Assembly: GCA_003255025.1 (NCBI GenBank)
Contig: QANY01004819.1
Coordinates: 620,001 to 684,000 of the forward strand
Length of the DNA: 64,000 nt
Reading direction: 5' to 3'
Source: Datisca glomerata
Taxonomy: Eukaryota; Streptophyta; Magnoliopsida; Cucurbitales; Datiscaceae
Shown: positions 22,797 to 39,605 of the stretch, in pieces
How the letters are laid out: the number at the start of each line of letters is the position of its first letter
How positions within the stretch are numbered: position 1 is the stretch's first letter
The notes under the pieces: model-generated
Database searches by the model: none
Told to the model about the DNA's origin: nothing
The model's input: only the letters and a program-made list of their open reading frames with translations
Made by a program: the position numbers and the translations under genes

Positions 22797-23073
22797 TTTT
22801 CAATTAGCTTTTACCTAACCAAGTTTATGCTTCTGAGTTATTTTAAGAGTAATTACTGATCTTAGAAATGAGAGGAATAAGAAATAATGGAAATAACGAG
22901 AATATGAAGTATATGTATTCGTCAACTAAAAAAGACTCTTTATTGATGATAAACAATGTTCACAAACAAGGATTTAGAAAAAAATTATGGATTAAGAATT
23001 TCTCCAGTATTCGAGACAGCTCTTTTTAAAAATATTTTTTAGCCCAACTTCGCTTTTCTCATTTTTAGAACGG

Positions 23074-26000
23074 TCAAACGAAGTACTTCTTGACTGCATT
23101 AGAACTAATTGTATGCGGTAAATCATCTTCATCCATGTTTGTTAATATGAGAGCTCCTCTAGAGAAGGCTTTCTTGACAATGAAAGGTCCTTCATAATTT
23201 GGGGTCCACTTCCCCAGTGATCCTTTTGATATAGAAGTATTTTTTCAGCACCAAGTCTCCTTCTCAGAAACATTAGGGACACAACTTTTTGTCATATGTT
23301 TGCATCATTTTTCTTTGATATAATTGCCCTCTACAATACAGTCAATCTTTTTTCCTCGATGAAATTCAATTGCTCATATCATGTTTGTACACACTATGCT
23401 TCTTCTAATTTCACCTCCATTAAGACTCTGAGGGAGGGAATTTCCACCTCAATTGGCAGGACCGCTTCCATGCCATATACCAAAGAGAACAACATTGCCC
23501 CAGGTAATGTTCAGACTGATGCGCGGTATCCATGTAGTGCAAAAGGTCGCATCTCATGTCAATCCTTATAAACCTTTGTCATCTTCTCTATTATCTTTTT
23601 TATGTTCTTATTGGCTGCTTCTACTACTCCGTTCATCTTCGGATGATAAGGGGATGAATTATGATGCTTAATTTTGAACTGCTCACATAATTCTTTCACC
23701 ATCTTGTTGTGTAAATTTGTCTCATTATCTGTGATGATCCTTTCAGGTAGACCATATCGACAAATTATTTCCATTTTAATGAACTTAACAACCGCACTTA
23801 TGGTTACACTCGAATAAGAACTCACATCCACCCATTTGGTAAAATAAACTATAGAGACCAAAATGAAACGATGCTCGTTAGAGGCTCATGAATTTGACAT
23901 TGATGACATTTTTTGGCGTACTTAATGCAGTCAGATTCTAGAGTCAACCAATAATATCATGCTCTCAAGATTTGTTTGGCCATCATGTGTTCGTTAGCAT
24001 GAACACCACAAATTCTTATATGAACTCCCTCTATGATTTGATTTTCTTCCCTTGTATCAACACATCTTAAAAGCACCATATCATGGTTTCTTTTGTAGAG
24101 TATTTCATTGTTCAAGAAGAAACCCATGGACATTCTTCCAATAGTGCATTTATTATTCTCAGAAGCTTTGAATGGATATTCCCCATTCTTTATATTCTGC
24201 TTGATGTCATAATACCATGGTCTTGTGTCTAGCTCTTCTTTAATGCTCATACAGTGAGCAGGAAAATCTTGCTTCTCAATTTTTGTGGGTTGAACTTCTT
24301 CTTCAAAGTCTGCTGCAAACATGGATACTAGAGTTGCCACTGCATCTGCAATTTGATTGTTCTCTCTGGGTATATGGTCAAATGCGATCACTTCAAAAGT
24401 TGGGCTTAACTTAGTTACATGCTTGTTATAGGTACCAGCATGTAGTCTCTAGCTTCCAACTCCCCGTTTAATTATTGTATTACCCATAACAAATTCCGTA
24501 CACTCAAAGCATATTTATCTTCATATCATAAACTTCTTGAATTCTCATGGAACATGCTTTATATTCTGCCTCATTGTTTGTACAGTCAAAGCATAGTTTT
24601 GTCATGAATGGAAAAAACTTTCCTTCAGTAGATATGAGGATGGCCTCAATTTCATGTCTTACATCATTAGATGCGCCATCAAATAAAATTGTCCATAATT
24701 ATTGATCCAAAGTTCTTCTTCATTTTTTAATAGGACTGAGACGTTTTCATCAGGAAAATCAAGTTTCATAGGTTCGTAATCTTGCACTGGTTGATCTGCC
24801 AGATAATCAATAAGTACACTTTCTTTTATTGACTTCCTCATGACCTAAACAATATCATAATCTGTTAGTAACATTTTTCACTTAGCAGTCCGACCAGAAA
24901 GTGGCTTTTCAAAGATATACTTGATTGGGCCCATCTTTGAAATTAACCAAGTGGTGTGGTATAACATGTACTGTCTAAGCCGATGAGCAACCCAGGCTAA
25001 TGCACAGCACATTTTCTCCAACATTGAATAATTAGTCTTATAGTTTGTGAACCTTTTTATTTAAATAGTATATTACTTGTTCTTTCCTTCCAGAGGTGTC
25101 GTGCTGACTGAGTACGCAAACCATGGACTTTTCTGTTACTGTAAGATACAAAATGAGTGGACGCCCTAGAGTTGGAGGAACAAGTATAAGTCGATTTTGT
25201 AAGTATTGCTTGATCTTCTCAAAAGGATTTTTGTAATCATCATTCTATCCTTATGTATCACTTTTGCGAAGAATTTTAAAGATAGGATCACATGTCGCAG
25301 TTAGCTATGAGATGAACCGGACTATGTAATTTAATCTCCCCAAGAAACCTCTAACGTTTTTTTTAGTTTGAGGTGGTGGCATAACAATGATGGCTCGAAC
25401 CTTGTTGGGGTCAACTTTTATTCCTTCCTTGCTCATGACAAAACCAAGTAGTTTCCCTGAAGATGTTGTGAATGTACACTTTATCGGGTTAAGCTTTAAC
25501 TGGAACTTTCTCAACCATTCAAATAGTTTCTGGAAAGTGACAGTGTGATCTTCCCCTTGGCGAGATTTGGCGATCATATCCTCAACGTACACTTCAATTT
25601 CTTTATGCATCATATCATAAAACAGTGTTATCATTGCTCGTTGATAAGTCGCCCCTCCATTCTTTAGATCAAATGACATAACCTTATAACAAAATGTACT
25701 CCACAAAGTTATAAAATTAATCTTTTCACGGTCTTCAGGAGCCATGAAAGAAAAGGTTGAATGACTTGCAGTGTTATCTATTAAGATATCGATATGGGGT
25801 AATAGAAAATTATCCTTGGGGCTAGCTTGATTTAAGTCTCTATAATCGAAGCACATCTTTACTTTCCCATTTTTCTTCGGTACTGAGACTATGTTAGCAA
25901 CTCATTCAGGGTATTTCTCTACTTCTAGAAAACCTGCATCTACTTGCTTTTTAACTTCTTCCAGCATGTCTGGTTTCATTTTTCATAAAATTTGTCGCAC

Positions 26001-26367
26001 TGGTTTACTTTCAGGCATAAGCGGAAAATGATGAACCACGATATTAGTGTCTAGACCCGGTATATCTTGGTAAGACCATGCAAATACATTAATATACTTC
26101 TCGAGTAAGTCAATTAATTTCCAGCAGCTTTCTTTTGTCATAAAAGTACCGGTTTTGACTTCATTCATCTATCCATCCAATCCCAAATTTATCACCTTCG
26201 TTAACTATTGATATGGTTGAGTTATTTTATTATCCTCTGCTACCATTCTTAACATTTCTGGAGATGGTTCGAAATTATCCTCGCCACTTTCATATGACTC
26301 TACGCTAAGAATGGGATTGTCGAACTTATTGCTTATGCTCTTATTTTCAAAATCAGTGTTCTTAAAT
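23074..26367 (-). pseudogene. pol of element B, broken
   Basis: Runs right to left. Linker (26168-25983, LEKYINVFAWSYQDIPGLDT). RT (25856-25305) with MCFDYRDLNQASPKDNF, then an in-frame loss of about 15 residues that removes the catalytic Asp motif present in A as FMDGFLGYNQI. The RT box itself is YVEDM rather than YVDDM. The RNase H region is fragmentary. The second RNase H is near 24841-24659 and the integrase zinc-binding region is in 24391-23957 (HIRICGVHANEHMMAKQ). The integrase core (23861-23559) has ITDNETNLHN and VVEAANKN, keeping Asp and Glu, but the first catalytic Asp region is lost to a deletion near 23890. It ends KKYFV and TGA at 23074-23076. Non-functional. Confidence 0.85.
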
Positions 26368-26637
26368 CTCAATCAGATTATCAGATGAAAGGAAGGCGAG
26401 AAAAGAAAAATAAACAATGCATGAGTATGAATAGTATTTCAGAAATGGAAAAAAGTAAACATAAAAGGAGAACCAAAAGAATTGGAATTGTATTTATCAT
26501 TAACGGAAGGAAATGAAACAAGTTTGTAGACTTTCATTCAAAGAGATAACATGAAAGAGACGAAAATGTAGGCATATAACAATGAAATTCTTAAGACATT
26601 GAGCAAAATCATTAGAACTTTGGCATTAACACATTAC
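26368..26637 (-). other. Putative Ogre-type intron, element B
   Basis: A 270-bp counterpart of 13520-13793. On the - strand it starts GTAATGTG and ends CTGATTGAG before ATTTAAGAACAC. The polyprotein is interrupted at the same codon as in element A. Confidence 0.55.
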
Positions 26638-30491
<3,854 letters not shown>

Positions 30492-30728
30492 GACCTTAGC
30501 TTTAGCTCTCGTTCGATAGGGATGTCGGACTATCTTTAAAAAGTTTTCTTAAGAAAAAGAATGATAAAACAATGAGAATGTAGATTTTGCTAATGAAAAA
30601 GAAAAAATAATAATAATAATAATGAAAGTAAATTTATGCATGAGAAATGATGTTGCGCAAAGTGAAAGTCCAAAAATACTCAATTTCATTCAATTAGTAA
30701 AGTCATCCACTACATTTATACAACTACA

Positions 30729-32818
30729 CTACTTCGCAATATGAGTTTATACAAAACGACTAAAATGACCCAAAACTCTGTTGATTTATTCGAAAAACTT
30801 AGACAAGTTCTCCCCATTAGGATGGATGGGCAAAACACATTTTTTTAAAAATGATTCTTGTTCTGCCAAATTGCTCGCTCTCACAGCCACGCCTTTAAGC
30901 CATTCCACAGCCTGCCCAGATTGTTGTCGAATCAAGTCGTGCTTTTGTTACAGCAATTGGTAATCATATCTCATTGCATCGACATTAGCATCATTGTTTC
31001 TTGCCAATTTCTCTACCATGTTCTGATAAGCTCTAACTTGGTGCTCAAGTCGATTTTCCTAACTTTTTTATTCTCTAAATCAACTTGTAAATTATCAACA
31101 ATTTGTCGTAATGAGTCATATTGTTATTCTAACTCAACAATGTACACATTCTTCTTATCGACAGTCCCCTTCACCTATTGTACAAGCTTGTTTTTCCTTT
31201 CTAACTTCATGATTCGATCCTCTTGTTTATAGATTACCCCTCGCAAATTCTCATTGTCCACTGCTATCTTTCTAATTTTTTTGTTCAGTTTGCGAGTGTC
31301 AGTTCCCAACTCTAAGTTTTTCCGCTTCAGATACTCTTGATCTTTAATCTTGTTTCTCAAATTTCTGAGCTTTTTTCCAACTTTGATCTTGTGTTTGTCA
31401 GACAAATTTTCCTCGACTATTAGACGTATATTTTCTTTCAAGAAGCTAAATTCTTTTGACGCTCCTTATATAACTCATCTCACTCCTCCTTTTTAACAAT
31501 CTCCTGATGAGCTTCTGGTAACTTGTATGAGTGTAAATCCTCAATTGGTAAGCCAATAGTTATTTTGCCTCTATTCTCAAGCCACGCTTCATACTCATTT
31601 GTGCAGTTCATGCGCTTCTTCTCATTTTGCACCTTTCTTATAATTTTCAAGCTTCAATTAGCTGCTGCAATTTTTGTTCAATATCTTGAGAATCATAACT
31701 GATCTCAATATCCTTCAATGCGTTAATGGTAGGGACAAACTGTCTCATGTATAATTGACGGAGCACCATTAGTGGAGCATCACTAGTAAAACCCCATGGT
31801 CCTGGGAGCAGGACCCATTGAAAGTCGCCACATCTATAGATCATCGATGTTGACAGCATCTAATGGCTTTCCAGATAACATCCTCATCTTTAAACTTTGA
31901 TAGGTATGAGAGCCACACCCTTTTGTGGGAATTTGCAGATTCCATTTAGCCATTCCAAATTCAGCAATGGGAATTCTCGTCTTCATCCATGAACTTGAAA
32001 ACTTAACTTGAAGACATTTAAAATCTGGACATCTTAGATGGCTAAGAATCCAAATACACAAAAGAGATGGAGAGCCAATGAACTTCCATTTTCCAAATAC
32101 TCGGATGTGATTTAAGGAACGAAAAGTCTCAATGAGAATTGAGATAATAGGGGTAACACCATGTTCAAATTGTAGGAACATTTTTATCACTTTATTATCC
32201 ACATAACCTTGAATCTTTGAAAATAACACAGTGTCATAAATACACAGAGCATAAAAAGTCATACATTTATCTTCCTTCAAGACATTTTGGGTAAGATCTA
32301 GGAGGTAATCCAACAGCACACATTCATTCCCCCTTTAACTTTCAAGCTTTTCTCAATCTCAGATGCACGGACAGTATACAGGAGCTTGGATAAAGCTCTC
32401 TTCTATGTGAGCTTTTTCTCGTAATTATAAACTTTATCCATGTTTTACAGCGGGACGTTCAGTAGGGCTTGATATTCTTCAATTGTATGAGTAAGATCAA
32501 TTGTTCCATAGGTGAAAAATCTATACAAAGGGTCCCAAAAATGCATTAAAGCCTCAAGAATGGGAGCATTCACTGCAATATACAGAAGATAAGCGATGTG
32601 ATCATATTTACCTACAAATAAATTTTCTGCTCCGGTTAGAAATTCTCTCACATCTTCTTCAACCTCTCCAAGTCAGTGTGTGAGAACGCTATCTTAGTGA
32701 TTGATGGTACAAGAATAACATCCTCCTTTTTCAGACAATAACATTTTCACTTCTACGTTTCCTTTGACCATTGGGCTACTGTAACTTGATTTTCTATCAT
32801 ACTCGAAGTGGAAGTCAC
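30729..32818 (-). pseudogene. ORF1 of element B (DUF7745-like, coiled-coil), broken
   Basis: Counterpart of 7432-9571. The start codon position reads GTG (32818-32816) where element A has ATG. Preserved pieces: EALMHFWDPLYRFFTYGTID and TIEEYQALLNV (32651-32445), a 161-residue open stretch (32319-31834) with the WILSHLRCPDF motif, GDFQWVLLPGPWGFTSDAPL (31859-31647), and a Lys/Glu-rich coiled coil (31441-31175). Stop TAG at 30731-30729, after HIAK-like sequence. The WDPLYRFFTYG...TIEEYQALL pattern is what links ORF1 to DUF7745-type plant proteins. Its role is unknown. It is broken by several stops. Confidence 0.7.
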
Positions 32819-33437
32819 GGTATCTAAAATATGAATGAATTGAATTTTTTTTTTGCAATCTCTATTACGCAGCATGATGCATGTATGCAGAAAAGAAAGG
32901 CGACGTCAGAAGGGAAACAATGGAGAAGAAAAGAAACATTTAAGTAGTGTAAGACAAAGCTAATCATGATACCATATTAAAGCAGAATCTCTATTTCGGT
33001 CAAACATTGGTCAAGAGATGGTCTCTAAAAACTAAATGCATGTGTGGTTGAGCTTTCAAATATCTTAATAGGCTCTCAGGTTGTCCACACTGTTATCCAA
33101 ATGGAGTAACAAGGGCCCCCAAACAGTATCATAAAAGGGTCGACCTGAGTGAGAACTTTCATGAGCCTACACAGAAACCGTAATTCTACGAAGGCATTCC
33201 ACTACTCATTCTCGCTAATCCTAAAGGGAAAACTCGGGTACAGGGCTAGTGTTTGTGTATGAAATTAGAAATTATGTAAATTAATATACATCATAAAAAA
33301 ACTACATACAACTATCAGCATGAATAAGAAAAATAATAAATCAAATAAACCAACAAAGAGCCACACAAAAAGGATAGCATATGATAAAATTTTGGCTTGA
33401 CTCTCTATCGATCTAAAAAAAGTTAGACCGATTACAT

Positions 33438-33457
33438 TCCTAGTGGAGCAACGTGCC
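33438..33457 (-). promoter_or_regulatory. Degenerate primer-binding site of element B
   Basis: The position matches 6799-6816 of element A, but several bases differ and there is a small insertion. Recognition rests on its place between the LTR end and the leader. Confidence 0.45.
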
Positions 33458-34382
33458 TGTAACGCGGAGCGGCAATTGAAAAATTATTTTTGAAAAAGAA
33501 GAAATTCAGAGTCACCACCAATCATTCTAAGGTGTGATTGGTCACCCAATTTTAAAATAAAAAATTTGGTCTACGAAAACTCAAAAGTTGGTTCGGGAGT
33601 TATTTGTGTGTGAGGAAGTTATTAGCACCCACAACACCCATTGTTAAAATAGTTGCCAAATTAATCAAATACTATCCAAATTATATTTTAAAAGAAGATT
33701 AAAGAAATTCATTTTTTAATGTCTCCTTTGGTACATTTTACATCATAAAAATGAACAAAATAAATGACATTTAATGGGTGGTACAAATATCATTAAAAAT
33801 TACTTTCTATTTTTTTATATATATTTTTTAAATCAAAGCATTATTGAAGTTATTCTAGGTATCCAAAAAATAACTCTTCACCTCAGTAGTTCAAAAAATT
33901 TGGTATTTCAAAAATCCCAAAGTCCGTCATAGTGATTTTCTTTAGTGAAAAAATTCCAAATAATGGAGTTAACAAAATTCTTAAATCTAATTATTAAGAT
34001 TGTAACTCATACATATACATATTATATAATTGTGAGTGAATGAGTCAAGAATACATATTATCAAGTGAATTATAACAACATGATATGAATACATAAATAA
34101 ATTAACAAGTAAACATAGACAAAATTATAAAAAAAAAAAGAATAAAGAGGAAGAAAAGTACAAAAAAATTATAAATTTGATTAAAAAAATGGAATGTCTA
34201 AAATGTGTAAGAGGTGAACAGTATAAAATGTTTAGGATAAAAGGAATACATGACAAAAATATGTAAACAAGATAAAAAAAATAACAGAAGAAAATAAAAG
34301 AAAAAGAAAAGAAAAATACATAATTTAATATGAAAGTAAAAATGAAAATAATATATGTATATATACATATAATGGGGAGGGG

Positions 34383-34412
34383 GCCAAGAGGGTGACAAGT
34401 CACCCTCTTGGC
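34383..34412. repeat. Perfect 14-bp-arm hairpin in LTR B
   Basis: Arms GCCAAGAGGGTGAC and GTCACCCTCTTGGC around AA. It is followed by further CCTCTGTTTTT/AACAGAGG inverted words up to 34495. Confidence 0.8.
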
Positions 34413-35227
34413 TAACAGTGGGTGTTGCTCTCTGTTTTTTTAACAGAAGTTGTACCCTTTGTTGAAAAAAGAGGGTACCTCTAAAAACAGAGGTTTTGTT
34501 GTTTTTTAATTATTAATAATTTTTTTAAAAAATAATGTAATTGTAATATTGTAAATAAAATAAGATTAAATTTTTTTATATATAAATAATTTTGAACTAT
34601 AAAATTTCATAAATATATATATCCTTTAATTTGTAACATACTTAATTCACAAATTACTATTTTTTCTTTCTTCCTTCATTGCTAGTAATGATCGTGGATG
34701 GTAACTAGTTCAAACAAGTATCACAAAAAAATGAACAAGATAAAAAAAATACTTTTAAGAACATAAAAAAATTTAAAGCTTAAATATTTGCATAATCTTG
34801 TATAGAAGTTTTACTCCCTATTTTATGCACTTTTGTGTATGATAATTTATCATAGGAGATATTTGAATCAAATGTACATTTTCAACTCATTAAAGGGTTG
34901 ATTCACATTGAGTTAATTTTACACCTCTCAAAAGCTTTATCATCATCCTCATTGATTGACTTGTTGACAAAAATATGTCATTATCAAATTTGTAAAGAAA
35001 TCATCAATGCATGAAAATAAACTTAAGATTAACAGTAGGAGAAATGATAAACAAGTAATAAACAACTTATGTATGGAAAAAGAAACAAAAAATTATCAAG
35101 TACATGAGTATCAAGAAGAGAAATGATTAAGAATAATGAACAATATATATTGTAAGCTAAAGTGCAAAAAATTTAAACTACCTTAAGAAAAAAATGGAAG
35201 AGGATGAAAGATGAATATAAGCATAGA

Positions 35228-35263
<36 letters not shown>

Positions 35264-35278
35264 CTCTCTCTCTCTCTT
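35228..35278. repeat. (CT)n microsatellite in LTR B
   Basis: About 50 bp of CT repeats with occasional A. Part of the GA-rich stretch near the LTR transcription start; LTRs A and C have only short GAGAGA runs here. Confidence 0.85.
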
Positions 35279-35605
35279 AAAAAGTTTCTCTTATTTTCTC
35301 ACACACTAAGATATACTATCCTCTCTCAAGAACTTTCTTTCTCTCTCTAAAATCACCTCTCTTTATCACTCTCCAATCCTCCCTTCAAGTAAAGACATCC
35401 CCTCTATTTATATAAAAGCTTCTGGCTTCACTTTTTATTTTTAGTCTTTTTGCTCTTTTTATTTTTTTAGCCCTTGGACAATTCTTTTCTCATTTTTAGT
35501 CTATGAGCTATTTTTCAAATCATATACATAGTCTTAGACTAGTATATTGACTTAAGAAAATTATGTATTTTCAAAGTATTGGGCGGACAAAATACGGTAC
35601 CTATA

Positions 35606-37015
35606 ATAAGAGAGATTTTTCAAGATAGAAACAAAGAGAGTTTACATTTCTATTCACCTATTCATCTTCTCTCATTCTTTTTCAAGGTAGTTTAAATTTA
35701 TTGCACATTAGCTAACAACATTATCTTGTTCTTTATTCTCCATCATCTCTCCTCCATACTCATGTAGTGCATAGTCTTTGTTTCATTTTTCATATATAAG
35801 TATTTGTTCCTTCTTCTTCATCTTTTACTCTTAATCTTGAGTTTTATTCGTCATCAACTCAATCAATGAGCATGATGATAAAGTTTTTGAGAGATGCAAA
35901 ATTAACTCAATGTGAGTCAACCCTTTAATGGGTTGAAAGTGTACATTTGATGTAGAAATCATCTATGATAAAAAGAAATAAAGGGTATACGTATACCAAT
36001 TATATATATCTGTGTGTGTGAAATTTTATAGTTCAAAATTACTTATATATAACGAAATTTAATATTACTTTATTTGTAATATTGAATTTATATTATATGA
36101 AAAAATTTATTAAAAGGTAGGCGTTGCCCTCCCCCTTCCTTTTTTGTTTTTCTTTTTTTTCATATTCATTTTATTTTAATTTCCTCTCTTTTATTTATTT
36201 TTATATATTTATTTTAATATTCATTTCACTTTACATTTTTTACATTTCTCTTATTTTACATGTTTTACATATTCATCTTTTACTTTACATTTTCTTCACT
36301 TTGTCATCATACAATTACATGTGATTCTAACTTTTTTATCTATTTATTTCTTCTACCTTTTTTTAGTTATTAATATAACCTTTGTTTAGATCTTTATTTA
36401 TGTAGCTCTCTTATATTATCATATTAATGCTTCATTACTCATTCACTTATGATTATATAACATGTATATTTTTGTGTCACAAAATTACACGTAAATTGAA
36501 ATTTTATCATATTTATCCATCTTTTTTACTAAAAAAATCCTATAATAGATTTTGAGTTTTTTGGGATATCAAATTTCTCAAACTAGTGAAATGAGTGGTT
36601 ATTTTTTGGATACCAAGAATAAGTAATAATACTTTGATTTTCAAAAATAAAAAATAAAAAACTAAAAAATACTTTTCAATGGTCTTTATACCACCCATTA
36701 AAGGTTATTTATTTTATTTATTTTTATGATGTAAAATGTACCGAATTGGACATTCAAAAATGAATTTATTTAACCTTGTTTTAAAATATAATTTTGATAG
36801 TATTTTATTAAATTTGGTAGCCATTTTAACGATGGGTGTTGTGGGGTGCTAATACCTTCTTTGCACACAAATGACTCTCGAACCATTTTTTAGTTTTCGT
36901 AAACTAAAATATTTGATTTTAAAATTGGGTGACAAATCATGTCCTAAAATGATTGGTGGTAACTCTGAATTTTTTTTTCAATATAATATTTTATCAATCG
37001 TCGCTCGTGTCGACA
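35606..37015 (+). repeat. LTR C, part 2
   Basis: Resumes the + strand LTR (matches about 4725-6795), with the ~170-bp tandem units largely missing. It ends GTCGACA at 37015, followed by GCTGACC rather than the primer site, so this is a true outer LTR end. Together with 22516-22796 it makes one LTR of about 1.7 kb split by element B. Confidence 0.7.
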
Positions 37016-37540
37016 GCTGACCATAAGGCCACATGTTGTTTCTAGCGAAGGAAGCTCAAGAAACACCTACATGTTGTTACGACTATTATTTTAAAAAAAA
37101 AACACTATGAAAACACATTTAATACACCAACCAAATAAACTTAGAAAATCTTAACCTAAAATATTAATAGAATCTATGTGTTTAAAATCGTAGCAACAAA
37201 TCAGCATTGAGTTTTCAGTAATATGATATTGTCGGTAAATTCATTCTTTCTACCCTAATATGGATAGAAAATAAATAGTTGAGCCCCCATTTTATATAAG
37301 CCATTTATTAAAAAAAAAAAGACAGCCTAGATCCGATTTTTTTTTAAAATCATATCAAGATTATTTTAGTGTCTGGGCCATCCAGATTTGAGATAATGCA
37401 AATCTTTTGAACATACTCTCTCATGTTAAATCTATAGTATAAGGGACTTGTTTCCATAACAACTAGCATCAAATTCAAAAATAAGAAAAGTTGCATTTTT
37501 TTCTTTATTGCCCGAAGCTCTAAATGAAGTTCAGTACTCA
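37016..37540. other. Spacer, no gene recognised
   Basis: Unique-looking AT-rich DNA between LTR C and a hAT-like terminus. No coding signal. Confidence 0.5.
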
Positions 37541-37889
37541 AAAGTAGGCGTGTAAGGAAAAGTGACCAAATCATAAAACCGATCGAACTGGACCAAGACG
37601 CATCAGTTCGGGTGGTTTTTTCACTTCTAACGGTTCTGTTTGGTTCCAGAAGTAGACAAATAGGACGGTTCGGTTTGGTGTTTAGTTTTTGTATAAAATC
37701 ACACTAAACGGGACCGAACCACACTTATATATATAAATATATACCTCATTTGCCCTAATCCCCCCCCCTTTCACTTCACGCAGCCTCAGCCTCCCTCCCT
37801 CCCTCATTGCAAAATCACAGACACAGACCTACCCCTTACATTTCTTCTCTAAATCTCCATCAATTCTTCATTTTCGTGGCCTGGAGGTT

Positions 37890-37894
37890 CCATG

Positions 37895-37938
<44 letters not shown>
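37890..37938. repeat. (CT)n followed by (CA)n microsatellite
   Basis: About 35 bp of CT repeats, then CACACACACACACA. Located in the left arm of the hAT-like element. Confidence 0.85.
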
Positions 37939-38629
37939 GTCCCACCGCGCCCCATAGTGAAGTTCTTAAGGTCGTAGATCTCCTTTTGCATGCAGAGTCC
38001 TCTATCTATGCCGCTAGTCAAACTTGAGCCTACATCATCTCCTTTGGCTTCGATTAAAGGTTTGGTATATGTCCTGTCTCAGTCTCCCTCTCTCTTATAT
38101 CAGATATGTATTCACTTTTTGAATCTTCCCCCGCCGTATTTGTTGGCAACCTTAAGTCAAAAGTTCAATCAAATATACTGGTGGCATTTTCTGGAGGACT
38201 AAATGGCTTCCGCATGAAGAGTTTTTTATTAAACGATTGTGTTAATTTCTTTCTTCATCTCCCATTTAATTAAGCTATACCATCATCAATATGCATCTGA
38301 AATAATGGTTGAAATCATTCATATTGTACATTTGATTATATGGTTCTTTGAATTTGTATTGTTTTGTGAACTTTATACATGATCTGGTTCTAATCTACTT
38401 CTAATGTTTTTTTTTCTAAATGGGAAATTTTTGTACAGGATTATCCTAAATAGTCCACTGGAGGATCTACTGTTTAATGTCATTTTAACATGCTTACATA
38501 ACATCAATGAATGTTTGTAAATATTGTATTTGTTTGTGAATTTTTGTTATATTTTTTTTCGTTACTTTTATGTTTTATCGAACATATAACTTTAAGATTA
38601 TTTATTTTGATGACGCGATAATTAATGAG

Positions 38630-38710
38630 TTTTTTCTAAAGTAGACCCTTACACTAACCATTTTACAGAAATGAACCCTAACACTAATTTTTGCTTACCC
38701 TGAACCCTGG
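38630..38710 (+). repeat. MULE left terminal inverted repeat
   Basis: Begins TTTTTTCTAAAGTAGACCC and pairs with 49623-49704 at about 85% by eye. Confidence 0.75.
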
Positions 38711-38849
38711 CCAACTTTTCATTCACTTTTTCACTCTTTTCCCCCATTGCCCTTCTTACAAGTTGTCCAATCAAATGTCATGGTCTACTCATTTAACACT
38801 CAAAATCTTCCAACCCATCCCATCCCAGTTCGCCTTCTTCATTTTTCAT

Positions 38850-38970
38850 TTTTTCTACTTCTTCCTCATTTTCTTCTTCGTTTTCTTCTTCATTTTCTTC
38901 TTCGTCTTCTCTTCATCTTCCTCCTTCTTCATCTTCTCTTCATCTTCCTCCTTCTTCATCATCTTCCTTC
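38850..38970. repeat. TTC-rich polypyrimidine tract
   Basis: TTCTTCTTCATT-type low-complexity DNA next to the left end, giving long Ser/Phe-rich open frames that are not genes. Confidence 0.7.
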
Positions 38971-39184
38971 TTCCTGAAACAGAAAAGAATTGCTAGTTCT
39001 TCTGTCTGGAATAGGTATAAGTTTTATTTTGTTCTTTCTGAAAATATTTACTTGTCTTCTTCCTTCTTTCAAGGATTTTTCACTTTCATGAGTTTCCTGG
39101 GAATATTTATTTTTTTTCTTCTTTCTAAAACATTGTTTGAAATTCATTTATTGTACAGGATCGCTACAAATGATGGTGTAGTAT

Positions 39185-39605
39185 AAAATGAGGTCTACAC
39201 GAGCCTCATGTAGTCATCGTGTAAACTACACGCAGAGTACACGAGCCTCATGTAGACCTCGTTTACACTACACGATCATCGTGTGGTGTATCAAGAACTT
39301 CTTTAACAATTCACGGGCATTGTGTAGCATCTATTACACTAATCCAACTACACGATCATCGTGTAGTGTACATGATGACCAAATGATGATCGTGTACACT
39401 ACATGATGAAACTACATGAGCATCATGTAGTTATCATGTAGTGCTTATTACAGTACACGAGGTCTACACGATCATCGTGTAGTGTCTACACGATCATCGT
39501 GTAGTGTCTACACGATCATCGTGTAGTGTCTACACGATGACTACATGATGCTCATGAAAACCCATGTACACTACACGATGACTACATGATCATCGTGTAA
39601 TATTC
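39185..39605. repeat. Palindromic repeat block P1
   Basis: Tandem CTACACGAT-C-ATCGTGTAG palindromes (for example three in a row at 39466-39535, spaced about 24 bp) mixed with GAGCCTCATGTAGTC words. Lies in the 5' untranslated part of the transposase gene. Confidence 0.85.

Larger units (their letters stand above)
33458..35605 (-). repeat. 5' LTR of element B
   Basis: On the - strand it begins TATAGGTACCGTATTTTGTC at 35605 and ends near 33458. About 2150 bp. It has one copy of the ~170-bp unit found three times in LTR A, and a TATA-like TATATAAATA near 35410-35400. Confidence 0.75.
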
